NCBI RefSeq assembly: GCF_008364795.1
Contig: NZ_VTTM01000008.1
Span: 62,001-126,000, forward strand
Origin: Azospirillum oryzae
GTDB taxonomy: Bacteria > Pseudomonadota > Alphaproteobacteria > Azospirillales > Azospirillaceae
Direction of reading: 5' to 3'
Length of the DNA: 64,000 nt
Positions 1 to 9,125 of this stretch are shown in pieces. The translations under genes and the position numbers were made by a program. The notes beneath the pieces were generated by a model. It was not told where the DNA came from. It saw only the letters and a program-made list of their open reading frames with translations, and did no database searches. The first letter of the stretch is position 1; each line of letters begins with the position of its first letter.

Positions 1-2525
1 AGCATCCCGGCAACTACAACGCCACCGGCGGCGGGGGCGAGCCGCCCTACCTGTCCTCGACCGAGGACAATTACCGCTACACGCTCATGTCCTACAACCG
101 GCACCCCAGCCTGGGCCTGAACGGGCTGGCGACGGGGCCGGCGCTCTACGACATCGCGGCGGCCCAGTACCTGTACGGCACCAACACCGACACCCGCATC
201 GGCGACGACCGCTATGCCTTCGCCAGCAACACCGTGGCTGTCAGCCAAGCCATCTGGGATACCGGCGGCACCGACAGCATCGACGCCGGCGGGCAGGCGT
301 CCGCCGTCACCATCGACCTGACCCCCGGCGCCTTCAGCTCCATCGGTCCCAACGGCTCGGGCGGGCTGGCGGTGGGCAATGTGGCGGTCGCCGCCGGCGT
401 CACCATCGAGAACGCCATCGGCGGCAGCGGCAACGACATCCTGATCGGCAATTCCGCCAACAACCTGCTGATCGGCGGCGAGGGCTCCGACACGCTGACC
501 GGCGGGGCCGGCGACGACACGCTGCAGGGCAACGGCGGCAGCGACACCGCGGTCTACAACGGCAGCCGCTCCTCCTACACCGTCACCGTCACCGCCGACG
601 GCGCCACCATCTCCGGCGGCGGCGAGGGCACCGACACGCTGACCGACGTCGAATTCGCCCTGTTCGCCGACACCCGGATCAGCCTGACTCCCCCGGCGGT
701 CACCGCCAAGGCCGGCCGGGTTTCCATCGGCTCCTCGATCAACATCGCCAGTCTGGTGACGGCGACCGATCCGGCCGGCGGCCTCGTCACCCAATATGAG
801 CTGGTCGACAACACCAGCGGCGCCGGCTCCATCATGGTCGGCGGGGTGGCTCAAGGAACCGGCGCCGTGGTCTCGCTGAGCGCCGCCGCCTTCGCCGGCG
901 TCACCTTCGCCGCGTCCTCCCTGACCAGCCTCGACGAGCTGTCGGTGCGCGCCTACAACGGCGTGGCGTGGAGCCGCTGGATCGGTTTCATCGTCTCCTC
1001 CCGCCCGGCCAACCGGCCGCCGACCGTCCAGGGCGACAAGACCCTGACCGCCCTGGAAGCCGGGCCGGCCATCGCTCTCGGCATCGACCGGCCGAGCGAC
1101 CCGGACGAAGGCGACGGCATGACGGTGACGCTGACCCGGCTGCCGACCGCCGGCACGCTGCGGCTGGCCAACGGCACCGCCGTCACCGCCGGGATGACGC
1201 TCGGCACCGCCGATCTGGCCGGCCTGACCTATCAGGCGCCATCCGGCACCCCGTCGTCGCCGGGCTCCTTCGCCTACACCGTCACCGACAGCCAGGGCGC
1301 GGTCAGCGGCCAGACCGTGACCTTGCGGGTGACCCCGCTGGCCGAGACGATGGCCGGCTTCGATCCGCTGGCCTATCTCGCCTCCAATCCCGATCTCGCC
1401 GCCGCCTTCGGCAGCGACGAGACGGCCGCGCGCGAGCATTACCTGCGCTTAGGCCGGGCGGAAGGGCGGGCGCCCCAGTCCTTCGATCCGCTGGCCTATC
1501 TCGCCGCCAACCCGGACGTGGTCGCCGCCTATGGCTACGACCGCAAGGCCGCGACCCAGCATTATCTCGCCTTCGGCCGGCGCGAGGGGCGCTCGACCGG
1601 CAGCTTCGATCCGCTGGCCTATCTGGCGGCCAATCCCGATCTGGCCGCCGCCTTCGGCACCGACACCGTCGCCGCCACCCGCCATTACCTGACCCTCGGG
1701 CAGCGGGAGGGGCGCAGCACCCGCTTCGACGCCTTCGGCTATCTGGTGTCGAATTCCGATCTGTCCGCCGCCTTCGGTCTGGATCCGGTGGCGGCGACCC
1801 GCCATTACCTGACCATGGGCCGGGTCGAGGGGCGCAGCATCACCTTCGACAGCCTGGGCTATCTGGCCGCCAACCCCGATCTGGCCGCAAGCTTCGGCAC
1901 CGACACCGCCCAGGCGGCCCGGCATTACCTGTCCTACGGCCGGCGGGAGGGGCGCAGCAGCAGCTTCGACGCGCTCTCCTACCTGGCGGCGAACCGCGAT
2001 CTGGCAGCAAGCTTCGGCAACGATTCCACACGGGCGGAGGAGCATTACATCCGCTTCGGCCGCCTGGAGAACCGCAGCACCAGCTTCAACTCCCACGACT
2101 ATCTGCTGGCCAATCCGGACCTGCTGAGCGTCTTCGCGGGCAGCGAGCAGCAGGTGAAGCTCTATGTCGTGCTCTACGGCAACACGCCGCGGCGCGACGC
2201 CGCCGGTTTCGATGCCCTGAGCTATCTGGCCGCCAATCCGGATCTGGCAGCAACCTTCGGCACCGACACCGCGGCGGCCACCGCCCATTACCAATCCGCC
2301 GGTCAGGCGGACGGGCGTCCGACCCGGTTCAACGCGCTCGCCTATCTGATGGCCAACCCCGACCTCAGCGCCGCTTTCGGCAGCGACCAGCAGAAGGCGC
2401 TGATCCATTTCATCACCTATGGCCGCAACGAGTCCCGTCCCAACCCGATCGGCTATGTCCGACCGCAGCCGGCCGGGCTCGCCATGGCGGGCGACGGGCT
2501 GCTGGCCGCCGCGATGGGGGGATAG
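1..2525 (+). CDS. Serralysin-like RTX metalloprotease, 3' part, with C-terminal repeats (partial)
   Basis: The reading frame is open from the window edge, so the N-terminus and most of the zinc site lie outside. The first visible residues read HPGNYNA and then, at 87, the Met-turn MSYN; in serralysins (peptidase M10B) these follow the third zinc-ligand His. The adjoining YDIAAAQYLYG segment is typical of the M10 serralysin C-terminal domain. RTX nonapeptides (GGSGNDILIG, GGAGDDTLQG) lie at about 410-540 and should bind calcium. A cadherin/Ig-like domain follows at about 1010-1340, then nine ~40-residue repeats. Such proteins normally leave the cell by a type I secretion system, which is not in this window. 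The first ATG at 87 is internal, not the true start. The 3' end overlaps the convergent methyltransferase gene by 73 nt. Confidence 0.85.
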   Translation, partial: HPGNYNATGGGGEPPYLSSTEDNYRYTLMSYNRHPSLGLNGLATGPALYDIAAAQYLYGTNTDTRIGDDRYAFASNTVAVSQAIWDTGGTDSIDAGGQASAVTIDLTPGAFSSIGPNGSGGLAVGNVAVAAGVTIENAIGGSGNDILIGNSANNLLIGGEGSDTLTGGAGDDTLQGNGGSDTAVYNGSRSSYTVTVTADGATISGGGEGTDTLTDVEFALFADTRISLTPPAVTAKAGRVSIGSSINIASLVTATDPAGGLVTQYELVDNTSGAGSIMVGGVAQGTGAVVSLSAAAFAGVTFAASSLTSLDELSVRAYNGVAWSRWIGFIVSSRPANRPPTVQGDKTLTALEAGPAIALGIDRPSDPDEGDGMTVTLTRLPTAGTLRLANGTAVTAGMTLGTADLAGLTYQAPSGTPSSPGSFAYTVTDSQGAVSGQTVTLRVTPLAETMAGFDPLAYLASNPDLAAAFGSDETAAREHYLRLGRAEGRAPQSFDPLAYLAANPDVVAAYGYDRKAATQHYLAFGRREGRSTGSFDPLAYLAANPDLAAAFGTDTVAATRHYLTLGQREGRSTRFDAFGYLVSNSDLSAAFGLDPVAATRHYLTMGRVEGRSITFDSLGYLAANPDLAASFGTDTAQAARHYLSYGRREGRSSSFDALSYLAANRDLAASFGNDSTRAEEHYIRFGRLENRSTSFNSHDYLLANPDLLSVFAGSEQQVKLYVVLYGNTPRRDAAGFDALSYLAANPDLAATFGTDTAAATAHYQSAGQADGRPTRFNALAYLMANPDLSAAFGSDQQKALIHFITYGRNESRPNPIGYVRPQPAGLAMAGDGLLAAAMGG
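1359..2447 (+). repeat. Nine tandem ~40-codon repeats (FDxLxYLAxNPDL type)
   Basis: Nine in-frame units start with FDPLAYLAANPDL or close variants, continue with AAFGTD and end with HYLxxGRxEGRS. Units 1-6 and 8-9 are well conserved. Unit 7 has diverged: it has VKLYVVLYGN in place of the HYL segment. The regular NPDL...HYL...GR.EGR pattern suggests a helical solenoid or a cell-surface or polysaccharide-binding array. That function is inference; I do not recognise a characterised fold. Confidence 0.85.
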
Positions 2526-3370
2526 GGCGCGATTTCCGCCTCCTGATCGGCTTCCGTCAGGGCGGTTTCCCTCAGGCCGGGCTCCGTTGCGGGCCGGCCG
2601 TGGAGATGCGTCGCCGCGGCAGGCAGCCGGCTGAACAGAAGGTCCACCTGGACGCAGCGGCCCGCCCGGTCGAAGGTCGGATGGTTGGTTCCGGCAAGGC
2701 CGAATCCGTGCCCGGCAAGATGCTCGACGACGGCATGCGCCAGCGGCTGGCCGTCGTACAGCGGCAGGAAGGAGACCTCGACATACACATGGTCGACGGA
2801 CGCGAGCAGGCGCCCGGCCCCCTGCAGGGCCTGCAGTTCGCCGCCCTGCACGTCCAGCTTCAGCAGGACGGGCCGGACGAGGTCGTCGGGAGCGATCAGT
2901 TCGTCCAGCGGGCGGACCGGCACCGTGATCGTTCTGACCGCTTCCGACCCGGGAGCGAAATCCGTCTGGCCTCCGGCGATGGGCAGCAGCGACGAGCAGT
3001 CATGACGCCGCGAGACGTGCAGCGGCGCGTTGGCCGTTCCGGCGCCGGCGGCCACCCGGTGCAGCCGCACGCGCGCGCTGTCCGCGAACAGGCGGGTGAA
3101 GACGGCGGCGGCTGCCGGCAACGGCTCCACGGCATGGATGGCGGCGTTCCGGTACAGCGAGGCGGCAAGCAGGGAGAACTGGCCGGTGTTGGCGCCGACG
3201 TCGATGACGGTGGCGACGGGCAGGGCGCCGAGGATGGTGCGGTGTTCGATGGCCGCCGCCACGCCGAAGCGCAGGCCGCGGCGGAACGCCGGATTGCCCA
3301 GCAGGCGGGCCAGCTTGCGCGCCTTGCGCCAGAATGCACCGCCCATCAACGCTCCGCCCACCCGGCTCAT
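2453..3370 (-). CDS. FkbM family SAM-dependent methyltransferase
   Basis: Class I methyltransferase of 305 residues. The SAM-binding motif I reads TVIDVGANTGQFS at about residues 55-67. The FkbM-typical LKLDVQGGELQAL segment follows, then VDHVYVEVSF. Such enzymes O-methylate sugars of surface glycans, and here the likely substrate is the exopolysaccharide made by the neighbours. I chose the start MSRVGGALMG at 3370 because its ATG overlaps the stop of the upstream polymerase/ligase gene (ATGA), implying translational coupling. The open frame continues to 3676 but that part is antisense shadow. The 3' end runs 73 nt into the convergent protease gene. Confidence 0.8.
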   Translation of the reverse strand: MSRVGGALMGGAFWRKARKLARLLGNPAFRRGLRFGVAAAIEHRTILGALPVATVIDVGANTGQFSLLAASLYRNAAIHAVEPLPAAAAVFTRLFADSARVRLHRVAAGAGTANAPLHVSRRHDCSSLLPIAGGQTDFAPGSEAVRTITVPVRPLDELIAPDDLVRPVLLKLDVQGGELQALQGAGRLLASVDHVYVEVSFLPLYDGQPLAHAVVEHLAGHGFGLAGTNHPTFDRAGRCVQVDLLFSRLPAAATHLHGRPATEPGLRETALTEADQEAEIAPYPPIAAASSPSPAMASPAGCGRT

Positions 3371-4824
3371 GCCGGTTCGCCGCTGTTCCGGTGGCGGTCC
3401 GCGGTGTTCCAGGACTGCGCGTAGCCGATCCCGAGGATCATCGCCAGCATGGCGGCGATGGCCGGCATCTGGGCACTGAAGTCGACCAGTCCATGGGCGC
3501 CCAGCAGCGTCGCGGCACCGAGCGCCGCCGCGGGATAGATCCCGTCGCGCCGGCGCACGATCAGGCCGCGCACGCACACCCCGAAGATGACGGCCAGGCA
3601 CAGATAGAAGAGGGCTGCTGCCGGCAGGCCCAGATCCAGTGCCATTTCCAGCGGAATATTGTGCGCGTAATCCCAATCGACCGCACGGGGCAGCGACGCG
3701 TCGCGGTACAGACGGAAGGTCGGGGTGAAGGCGCCGAGCCCGGTGCCCGTCAGCGGCGTGTCCTCGATGGCGCGCATCGTCAGGTGGTATGCGTTGAGCC
3801 TTTCCTCGTCATAGTCCTGGGTGCTCTCGTTGGCCAAGCGCTGCACCATCCTGTCGCCGCTCACGCCCAGGACGGCGAAGCCCATCCCCAGCACCAGGAG
3901 GGCCGACAGCAGCCCCGTCCGCGGACGCACGATCCTGCCGGTCACGAGCGCGATCATGAGAGCGGCCAGTGCGGCGCCCGTGCTGATGAAGGCGCCGCGC
4001 GAATGCGACAGCAGCAGCGCCGACCCCAGGATCGCCAGGGCCATCAGATAGGGCAGGGCATGGATCAGGAAGGTCTCCGCCATTTCATAGGCGCGCGGAG
4101 CGCTCGGGCGGGAGGACGGCCGCAACGCGTGCAGGAACAGCGCGAAGCAGAACACCATGCCCAGGCCGGCATAAGCGCCGTAGGCGTTGCGGTTGACGAA
4201 GGTCGAGGTCAGGTCGTCGACGTAGGCCCACTTGCTCATCCACAGGATGGTCTTGGCGCCGGAAAAATAGGCGGCCAGCCCGTAGACGGCGTACAGCGTG
4301 CTGGCGGCGGCCATCAGGATCAGCGCCTCCCTTGCGCGCTTCCGGTCGCAGGCGAGTTGCACGGCAAGCCAGAAGATGCCGCCATAGGTCGCGAGCCGCA
4401 GGATCGCCGCGCGTGTCATCGCCGGATCGGCGGACACCATTCCGGCCGCCTCGCCCCCCCCGACGGCCTCCAATGCCGGCTGCGCCGCCATCCACAGGGG
4501 GTGCCACAGTTCCGAGGGAAGCAGGGAGGATGCCTGCGCGCAAGCCCAGGCCAGCACCATCGCGAAAGGCACGGCCACCGGCCACAGGCGGCGGAAGGAC
4601 AGGGGAGCCTGTGCCTTCCCGAACGCGGCCAGCACTCCCCAGAACCCGCACAGAAGCCCGACCGCCACGGCCATCATGCTCCACGCCCAGGGGCGGTTGG
4701 CGCCCAGCGGGAGGGGCGCAAGCAGGACGACGATCATCAGCAGGCGAAAAATCAGCGTGTTTCCCGTCAAGTGTGCAAAGTCTCCAACAGTCCTGCGTGA
4801 TCGTTCCCAAGACCGCCGCATCAT
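3367..4824 (-). CDS. O-antigen ligase / Wzy-type polymerase family membrane protein
   Basis: Polytopic inner-membrane protein of about 485 residues with at least ten hydrophobic segments. The Wzy_C (PF04932) signature is visible: a SHSRGAFIS motif before a helix, a periplasmic loop with a TGTGLGAFTPTF-like stretch, then YAHNIPLEMALDLGLPAA. Members either polymerise repeat units on undecaprenyl pyrophosphate or transfer finished glycans to lipid A or protein; the sequence does not say which. A second, unrelated polymerase-like protein lies at 16174-17622, so one of the two may be a ligase. The start at 4824 (MMRRSW) is a best guess; the frame is open to 4968 and I see no clear ribosome binding site. 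It is coupled to the FkbM gene downstream. Confidence 0.75.
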   Translation of the reverse strand: MMRRSWERSRRTVGDFAHLTGNTLIFRLLMIVVLLAPLPLGANRPWAWSMMAVAVGLLCGFWGVLAAFGKAQAPLSFRRLWPVAVPFAMVLAWACAQASSLLPSELWHPLWMAAQPALEAVGGGEAAGMVSADPAMTRAAILRLATYGGIFWLAVQLACDRKRAREALILMAAASTLYAVYGLAAYFSGAKTILWMSKWAYVDDLTSTFVNRNAYGAYAGLGMVFCFALFLHALRPSSRPSAPRAYEMAETFLIHALPYLMALAILGSALLLSHSRGAFISTGAALAALMIALVTGRIVRPRTGLLSALLVLGMGFAVLGVSGDRMVQRLANESTQDYDEERLNAYHLTMRAIEDTPLTGTGLGAFTPTFRLYRDASLPRAVDWDYAHNIPLEMALDLGLPAAALFYLCLAVIFGVCVRGLIVRRRDGIYPAAALGAATLLGAHGLVDFSAQMPAIAAMLAMILGIGYAQSWNTADRHRNSGEPA

Positions 4825-5121
4825 ACCCGCAAAGGAGGTGCCGTGCCTACCGCCATCGGCGGAGCCGGCTAGCCGGGAGGCGTGCTTCGCCGCTCGAAGG
4901 AAGCGCAGTCTCTTGGGCAGGCCGCCGGGCCTTCCCAGAGGGGACCGGCAGGAATCATGCCGCCGCACATTTCAGGAATGAAATAGATTGAGTCAAATTT
5001 GATTTACACCAAAGCAGGAGTCTTGTCGCGGAATGCCCTTGCAGGTAGTAAGTCTTTTCATCTTCCGCCAATTCCAGCGAGGCGCGCCCGCGTGACCAGT
5101 CGTGAGGCTACCGTTCATCCG

Positions 5122-6555
5122 ATGCTGAAGACGTTGGGTTACCCGGTCCAGTTGGCCCGCCTGCGCCGAATGCGGCATGTCGCGCTCCTGACCTCCGACT
5201 TGGCCATGCTGCTGGTCGCGTTCGGCTTGGCGGCGCTGCCGTCGCTGGCCGTGAACGAATGGATCCTGAAGCGGCCGTTCCTGGATGTGTTCGGCGAGGA
5301 CACGGCGCTGCGCCTGATCCAGTTCGGCGGGTTCGGCATCGGTCTGGTCCTCTGGCTGCTCACCCGGGGCCATTACCGTCAGCGCCTGCCTTTCTGGACC
5401 GAGGTGAAGCACATCGTCCTCGGCTGCATCCTGATGCTTCTGTGCGACGGCTTCCTGATGTTCGCGCTCAAGGTGGACTTCTCCCGCCTTTGGCTGGTCC
5501 TGACCTGGATGGTTTCGGCGGCGGTCCTTCCGCTGGGCCGCCGGGTGGTGGCCGCGCTTCTCGACGCCTGCGGCTGCTGGCGCATCCCGGTTCTGATCGT
5601 CGGCAGCGGCGAGGAGGCCGACGATGCGAGCTACGCGCTGCGGTCGGAACCGTCCCTCGGCTACGACATCCTCGGCACCGTCCCGCTGTCGGCCCTGCTC
5701 GACACCGTCACCGGCCGCTCCTGGGCGGCTCTGTATGAAACGCACAAAGCGCAGCTGGTGGTTCTGGCGCTGTCCAGCGCCGAATGCGTGGAGGACAGCG
5801 ACCTGATCACCGATCTGGTGTGCGAAGGACTGCCCTTCGCCATCGTGCCGCCGCTGCGCGGGTTGCCGGTGCTTGGATTCGACCGGTTCTACTTCTTCAG
5901 CCACGACATCATGATGATGATGGCGCGGAACAATCTGGCGCAGCCGATGAGCCGCGCGCTGAAATTCTGCTTCGACTTCGTCGTGGCGGTCCTGCTCATG
6001 GTGCTGCTTCTGCCGCTGTTCGCCGTTTTCGCCGCCCTGATCGTGAAGGATGGCGGCCCGGTTCTGTACGGGCACCGGCGGATCGGCTGCAACGGCCGCC
6101 CCTTCACCTGCCTGAAGTTCCGCACCATGGTCGGCGACAGCGACCGCATCCTGCGCGAGCTGCTGGAGCGCGATCCGGCGGTCCTGGCCGAATGGCGGAG
6201 CACCTTCAAGCTGAAGAACGATCCCCGAGTGACCAGGATCGGACGCTTTCTGCGGGCCAGCAGCCTGGATGAGCTGCCGCAGCTCCTGAACATCCTGCGC
6301 GGCGAGATGAGCCTCGTCGGTCCGCGACCGGTGACGGCGGACGAGCTTCACAAATACGGGCGCGACCTGGCCTTCTATCTGCAGGTGCGTCCGGGCATGA
6401 CCGGGCTCTGGCAGGTGAGCGGCCGGAACGACAGCAGTTACGATCAGCGGGTCCGCAGCGATGCCTGGTATGTCAGGAACTGGTCCCTGTGGCACGACAT
6501 CGCCATCCTGGCCAAGACCGTCCCGGTCGTGCTGCGGCGCGTCGGCGCCTATTGA
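5122..6555 (+). CDS. Undecaprenyl-phosphate sugar phosphotransferase (WbaP/ExoY type)
   Basis: Initiating enzyme of exopolysaccharide assembly, about 477 residues. It moves a sugar-1-phosphate from a nucleotide sugar to undecaprenyl phosphate in the inner membrane. The N-terminal half has four hydrophobic segments and a CoA-binding-like region (PVLIVGSGEEADDA). The C-terminal half is the bacterial sugar transferase domain (PF02397), with KFRTMVGDS, DPRVTRIGRFLR, SSLDELPQL, LVGPRPV and RPGMTGLWQVSGRN. The frame is open from a TTG at 4999; I prefer the ATG at 5122 just ahead of the first membrane region, with an in-frame GTG at 5092 as an alternative. It is divergent from the polymerase gene, and its 3' end overlaps the convergent glycosyltransferase by 7 nt. 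Confidence 0.85.
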   Translation: MLKTLGYPVQLARLRRMRHVALLTSDLAMLLVAFGLAALPSLAVNEWILKRPFLDVFGEDTALRLIQFGGFGIGLVLWLLTRGHYRQRLPFWTEVKHIVLGCILMLLCDGFLMFALKVDFSRLWLVLTWMVSAAVLPLGRRVVAALLDACGCWRIPVLIVGSGEEADDASYALRSEPSLGYDILGTVPLSALLDTVTGRSWAALYETHKAQLVVLALSSAECVEDSDLITDLVCEGLPFAIVPPLRGLPVLGFDRFYFFSHDIMMMMARNNLAQPMSRALKFCFDFVVAVLLMVLLLPLFAVFAALIVKDGGPVLYGHRRIGCNGRPFTCLKFRTMVGDSDRILRELLERDPAVLAEWRSTFKLKNDPRVTRIGRFLRASSLDELPQLLNILRGEMSLVGPRPVTADELHKYGRDLAFYLQVRPGMTGLWQVSGRNDSSYDQRVRSDAWYVRNWSLWHDIAILAKTVPVVLRRVGAY

Positions 6556-7823
6556 TACCCGGCGCAGGCGCCGTCCAGCACGTCGAGGAAGCGCGGCCCG
6601 ATCCGGTCGATGTCGAATGTCCGGTGCGCGTATCCGACCTGCCGGTCCGCACAGGACATGCGCAATGCGGAGTCGGCGTGGAGGCGCCGCGCGGCGGCGA
6701 GGAATCCCATGTCGTCGCCCGCATCGACGCAGAGGCCGGCCCTCTCGCGCTCCACCAGCCGGCGCGCCAGGTTGGCCGCCGGCAGTGCGCCGAGGATCGG
6801 CCGTCCGGCGCAGAAATAGCTGTACACCTTGGACGGGACGGACAGCGCGCCCGCATAGGATTCCAGAAGCAGCACCTGCACGTCCGCCGATGCCAGCACG
6901 TCCGACAGCTGGCCGACCGGCTGGAAATCCAGCAGGACGAGGTTGTCGAGCCCCTCGGCGGCCTTCACGTCCTCCAGCCAGCGGCGTCCCAGCCCTTCGC
7001 TGACGACCACGACCCGGACGCGCGGGTCGTCCCGCCAGGCACGCGCCAGATTGGCGAGATGGGCCGGGTTGTGCTTCATCCCCAGGGTGCCGCTGCACAG
7101 GAACACGAAACGGTCGTTCAGCCCATGCGCCCGGCTCCAGGCGTTGTCCTTCGGGCGGGGCGTGATCTCGCCGTAGGGAGCCCAGTTCTCCACCACGGTG
7201 CTGTGCGGATGGTTGACCCCGCGGGTCGACAGGGTCGGGAGGAAGTCCGGCGAAATGACCACCAGCCCCGCCGACTGCCGCATCGTGCCGAACTCCGTCC
7301 GCTCCAGCAGGCGCAGGGCCGCCCAGCGCAGGGGCTTCGGCTTGCGCTTCAGGATTTCCTCGGCCCCGATGGTGAAGATGTCCTGCACCCAGTACACCAG
7401 CGGCACGCCGTCCCGCTTCAGGCGCTTCAGCAGGCGTGCCTGCGTCGCCGGCGGCGTGTTGCCCGACAGGACGACGTCCGGGCGGAAGGCGGCGATGCGT
7501 TCGGCCAGATGGCCGCCATAGGCGTGATCGTGCAGCCAGCGCCGGTGCAGGACGTATTTGTCCAGCCGCCGGCCGATGCCGACTCCTTCGACCGCGAAGC
7601 CGGGGGGATCGTCGGCGCTCCGCATCAAACGGCCGCGCGGGGCCTCCGATTCCGAGGCGTAGAGGTGCAGGACCTGGTTCCCCTCGGCTGCGAGCCAGCG
7701 GCTCAGCTGAAGCGGGAAGATGTGACCGGCATAGTCATGCACCAGGATGCGCCGTCCGCCGTGGCGGACGGGCGGCATCGCAGACCGCGTCGCGGGTGCC
7801 GGAATGTCCAGGAGAAGGGTCAC
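6549..7823 (-). CDS. Glycosyltransferase family 4 (WcaI-like)
   Basis: GT-B glycosyltransferase of 424 residues. The N-terminal domain opens with RRILVHDYAGHIFPLQLSRW. The C-terminal domain has VFLCSGTLGMKHNP, LVLLDFQPV and LLLESYAGALSVPSKVYSYF, the conserved acceptor/donor region of WcaI-type enzymes, followed by the donor site at AGRPILGALP. It probably adds one sugar of the exopolysaccharide repeat unit on the cytoplasmic side. The start is a GTG at 7823 with CAGGAAA a few bases upstream; the next in-frame ATG is at 7778. It is convergent with the initiating transferase gene. Confidence 0.8.
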   Translation of the reverse strand: MTLLLDIPAPATRSAMPPVRHGGRRILVHDYAGHIFPLQLSRWLAAEGNQVLHLYASESEAPRGRLMRSADDPPGFAVEGVGIGRRLDKYVLHRRWLHDHAYGGHLAERIAAFRPDVVLSGNTPPATQARLLKRLKRDGVPLVYWVQDIFTIGAEEILKRKPKPLRWAALRLLERTEFGTMRQSAGLVVISPDFLPTLSTRGVNHPHSTVVENWAPYGEITPRPKDNAWSRAHGLNDRFVFLCSGTLGMKHNPAHLANLARAWRDDPRVRVVVVSEGLGRRWLEDVKAAEGLDNLVLLDFQPVGQLSDVLASADVQVLLLESYAGALSVPSKVYSYFCAGRPILGALPAANLARRLVERERAGLCVDAGDDMGFLAAARRLHADSALRMSCADRQVGYAHRTFDIDRIGPRFLDVLDGACAGYQ

Positions 7824-7875
7824 CGGTTTCCTGCGCCCCGGTTGATGTGTCCGATGCCGCCCGAAATGCTGGCGC

Positions 7876-8979
7876 TCAGGTCGGGCTGGTCGGAGCCGGA
7901 GTGAAGGGGGGGACGACCGGCTGATTGTTGTTCTGATTGTTGTTATTGTTATTGTTATTATTGTTGTTGTTTTGGTTGTTTTGGTTGTTCGCTTGATCGG
8001 CCGGCGGCCGGTTGACGGTGTTCGTCCGGTCCAGGATATCCGATACCTCTTTGCTGTTGGTCGGGTTACTCTGCGCGAGGCTGCCGTTCTGCGAGGCCTG
8101 GACCAGTTCGCGCGTCACCGTCTGCACCACCGTCGGCGCCGCGGCGACGACCGTCTGGCTGCTCGCCGCCTTGTAGGAGTTGTCCATTACGCTGATCGCC
8201 GCCTGGGGCGACGACTGGTAGACGGCGGGGGTGCTGGCGATCTGGACCGTGGCAACGGCGATCGATGCCACCGCCTGCGGGTTCAGGCGCTGCACCTCCG
8301 GATTGACGATGATGCGGGCCGCCGTGGTCGCCACCTGCAGCGTCTGCTGCGGCGCGCCCTGGGTGACCGGCTGCTCCTTCACCGCCTGGACCGCCACGGT
8401 GGCGACCTGAACGGCGGCGGCCGGGGCGGCCGCTAGAACCTTTTCCGCGGCGCTGACCGCCTGGTTGGCGATCGTGGCGACCAGGGTCGGGTTGTTGGTC
8501 GTGCTGGCCGCCTGGACCGCGGAGGACGCCAGATTGGCCGTGGCCTCCGGAGCGAGCCGCTGCACGTCCGGCTGGACGAAGATGCGGGCGGCGATGGTCA
8601 CCACGGTCGTCACCTGCTGGGGCGATCCCTTGGAGACCGCGTCGGTGCGCACGCTTTCCACCGCGACCGTAGCGATCGCCACCGCGGCCTGGGGATTGGT
8701 CTTCAGGATGCGCTCGGCCGCGGCGACCACGCCGGTCGCCAGTTCCGCCGTCCGTTGCGAATTGCCGCCGCTCAGGGTGGCGATGGCCTGGCTCACCGCG
8801 GCAGGGTTGCCGGACTGGATGGCCGCCTGCAGCGCCGGGGGCAGGTTGACCGCGCCCGCGGCGGCGGCCCCATTGGCCCCGCCGTTGGCCGCGCCATTCT
8901 GGGCCATCGCCGGCATGGCCGGCAGGACACCGACCAAGGCGACCATCGCGAGCGTCAGAACACTGCCCCTGCTCAACAT
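7876..8979 (-). CDS. Secreted protein of unknown function with internal repeats and Asn-rich tail
   Basis: I do not recognise a family. The 367-residue product starts with a clear signal peptide (MLSRGSVLTLAMVALVGVLP, cleavage near AMA-QN). The body is Ala/Val/Gln-rich and contains two imperfect copies of a ~90-residue unit, visible as GSPQQVTTVVTIAARIFVQP and GAPQQTLQVATTAARIIVNP, each followed by an LxPxA element. The C-terminus is a long Asn/Gln run followed by PVVPPFTPAPTSPT. The start is fixed by GGAGGG 4 nt before the ATG at 8979; the ORF extends to 9000 without such a site. It sits between export genes, so a periplasmic or surface role in polysaccharide export is plausible but unproven. 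Confidence 0.7.
   Translation of the reverse strand: MLSRGSVLTLAMVALVGVLPAMPAMAQNGAANGGANGAAAAGAVNLPPALQAAIQSGNPAAVSQAIATLSGGNSQRTAELATGVVAAAERILKTNPQAAVAIATVAVESVRTDAVSKGSPQQVTTVVTIAARIFVQPDVQRLAPEATANLASSAVQAASTTNNPTLVATIANQAVSAAEKVLAAAPAAAVQVATVAVQAVKEQPVTQGAPQQTLQVATTAARIIVNPEVQRLNPQAVASIAVATVQIASTPAVYQSSPQAAISVMDNSYKAASSQTVVAAAPTVVQTVTRELVQASQNGSLAQSNPTNSKEVSDILDRTNTVNRPPADQANNQNNQNNNNNNNNNNNNQNNNQPVVPPFTPAPTSPT
7924..7990 (-). repeat. Trinucleotide tract coding poly-Asn
   Basis: A low-complexity run of ATT/GTT triplets on the plus strand (AAT/AAC codons on the minus strand) encodes nearly uninterrupted Asn with a few Gln. It is strikingly AT-rich for this GC-rich region and is in frame inside the secreted protein gene. 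Unit-length changes of three bases would keep the frame, so the tract can vary in length without destroying the gene. Confidence 0.85.
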
Positions 8980-9125
8980 CCGTCCCTCCACAATTCGCAT
9001 TCGCCGCGCACTGGTGGCCCCGGCATGCTTCCCAGCGATGATCCTGCCCCGTTACTAGCATAATCCGGCGGCAGCGCGAACCTGGATTGATTACCACCGT
9101 CGCCGGAGCTTCCCCCGGTTGTGGA

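Noticed and set aside
4825..4968. N-terminal extension of the O-antigen ligase-like protein
   Set aside because: The added residues are Arg/Gly/Ser-rich and not membrane-like, and no ribosome binding site precedes the ATG at 4968.
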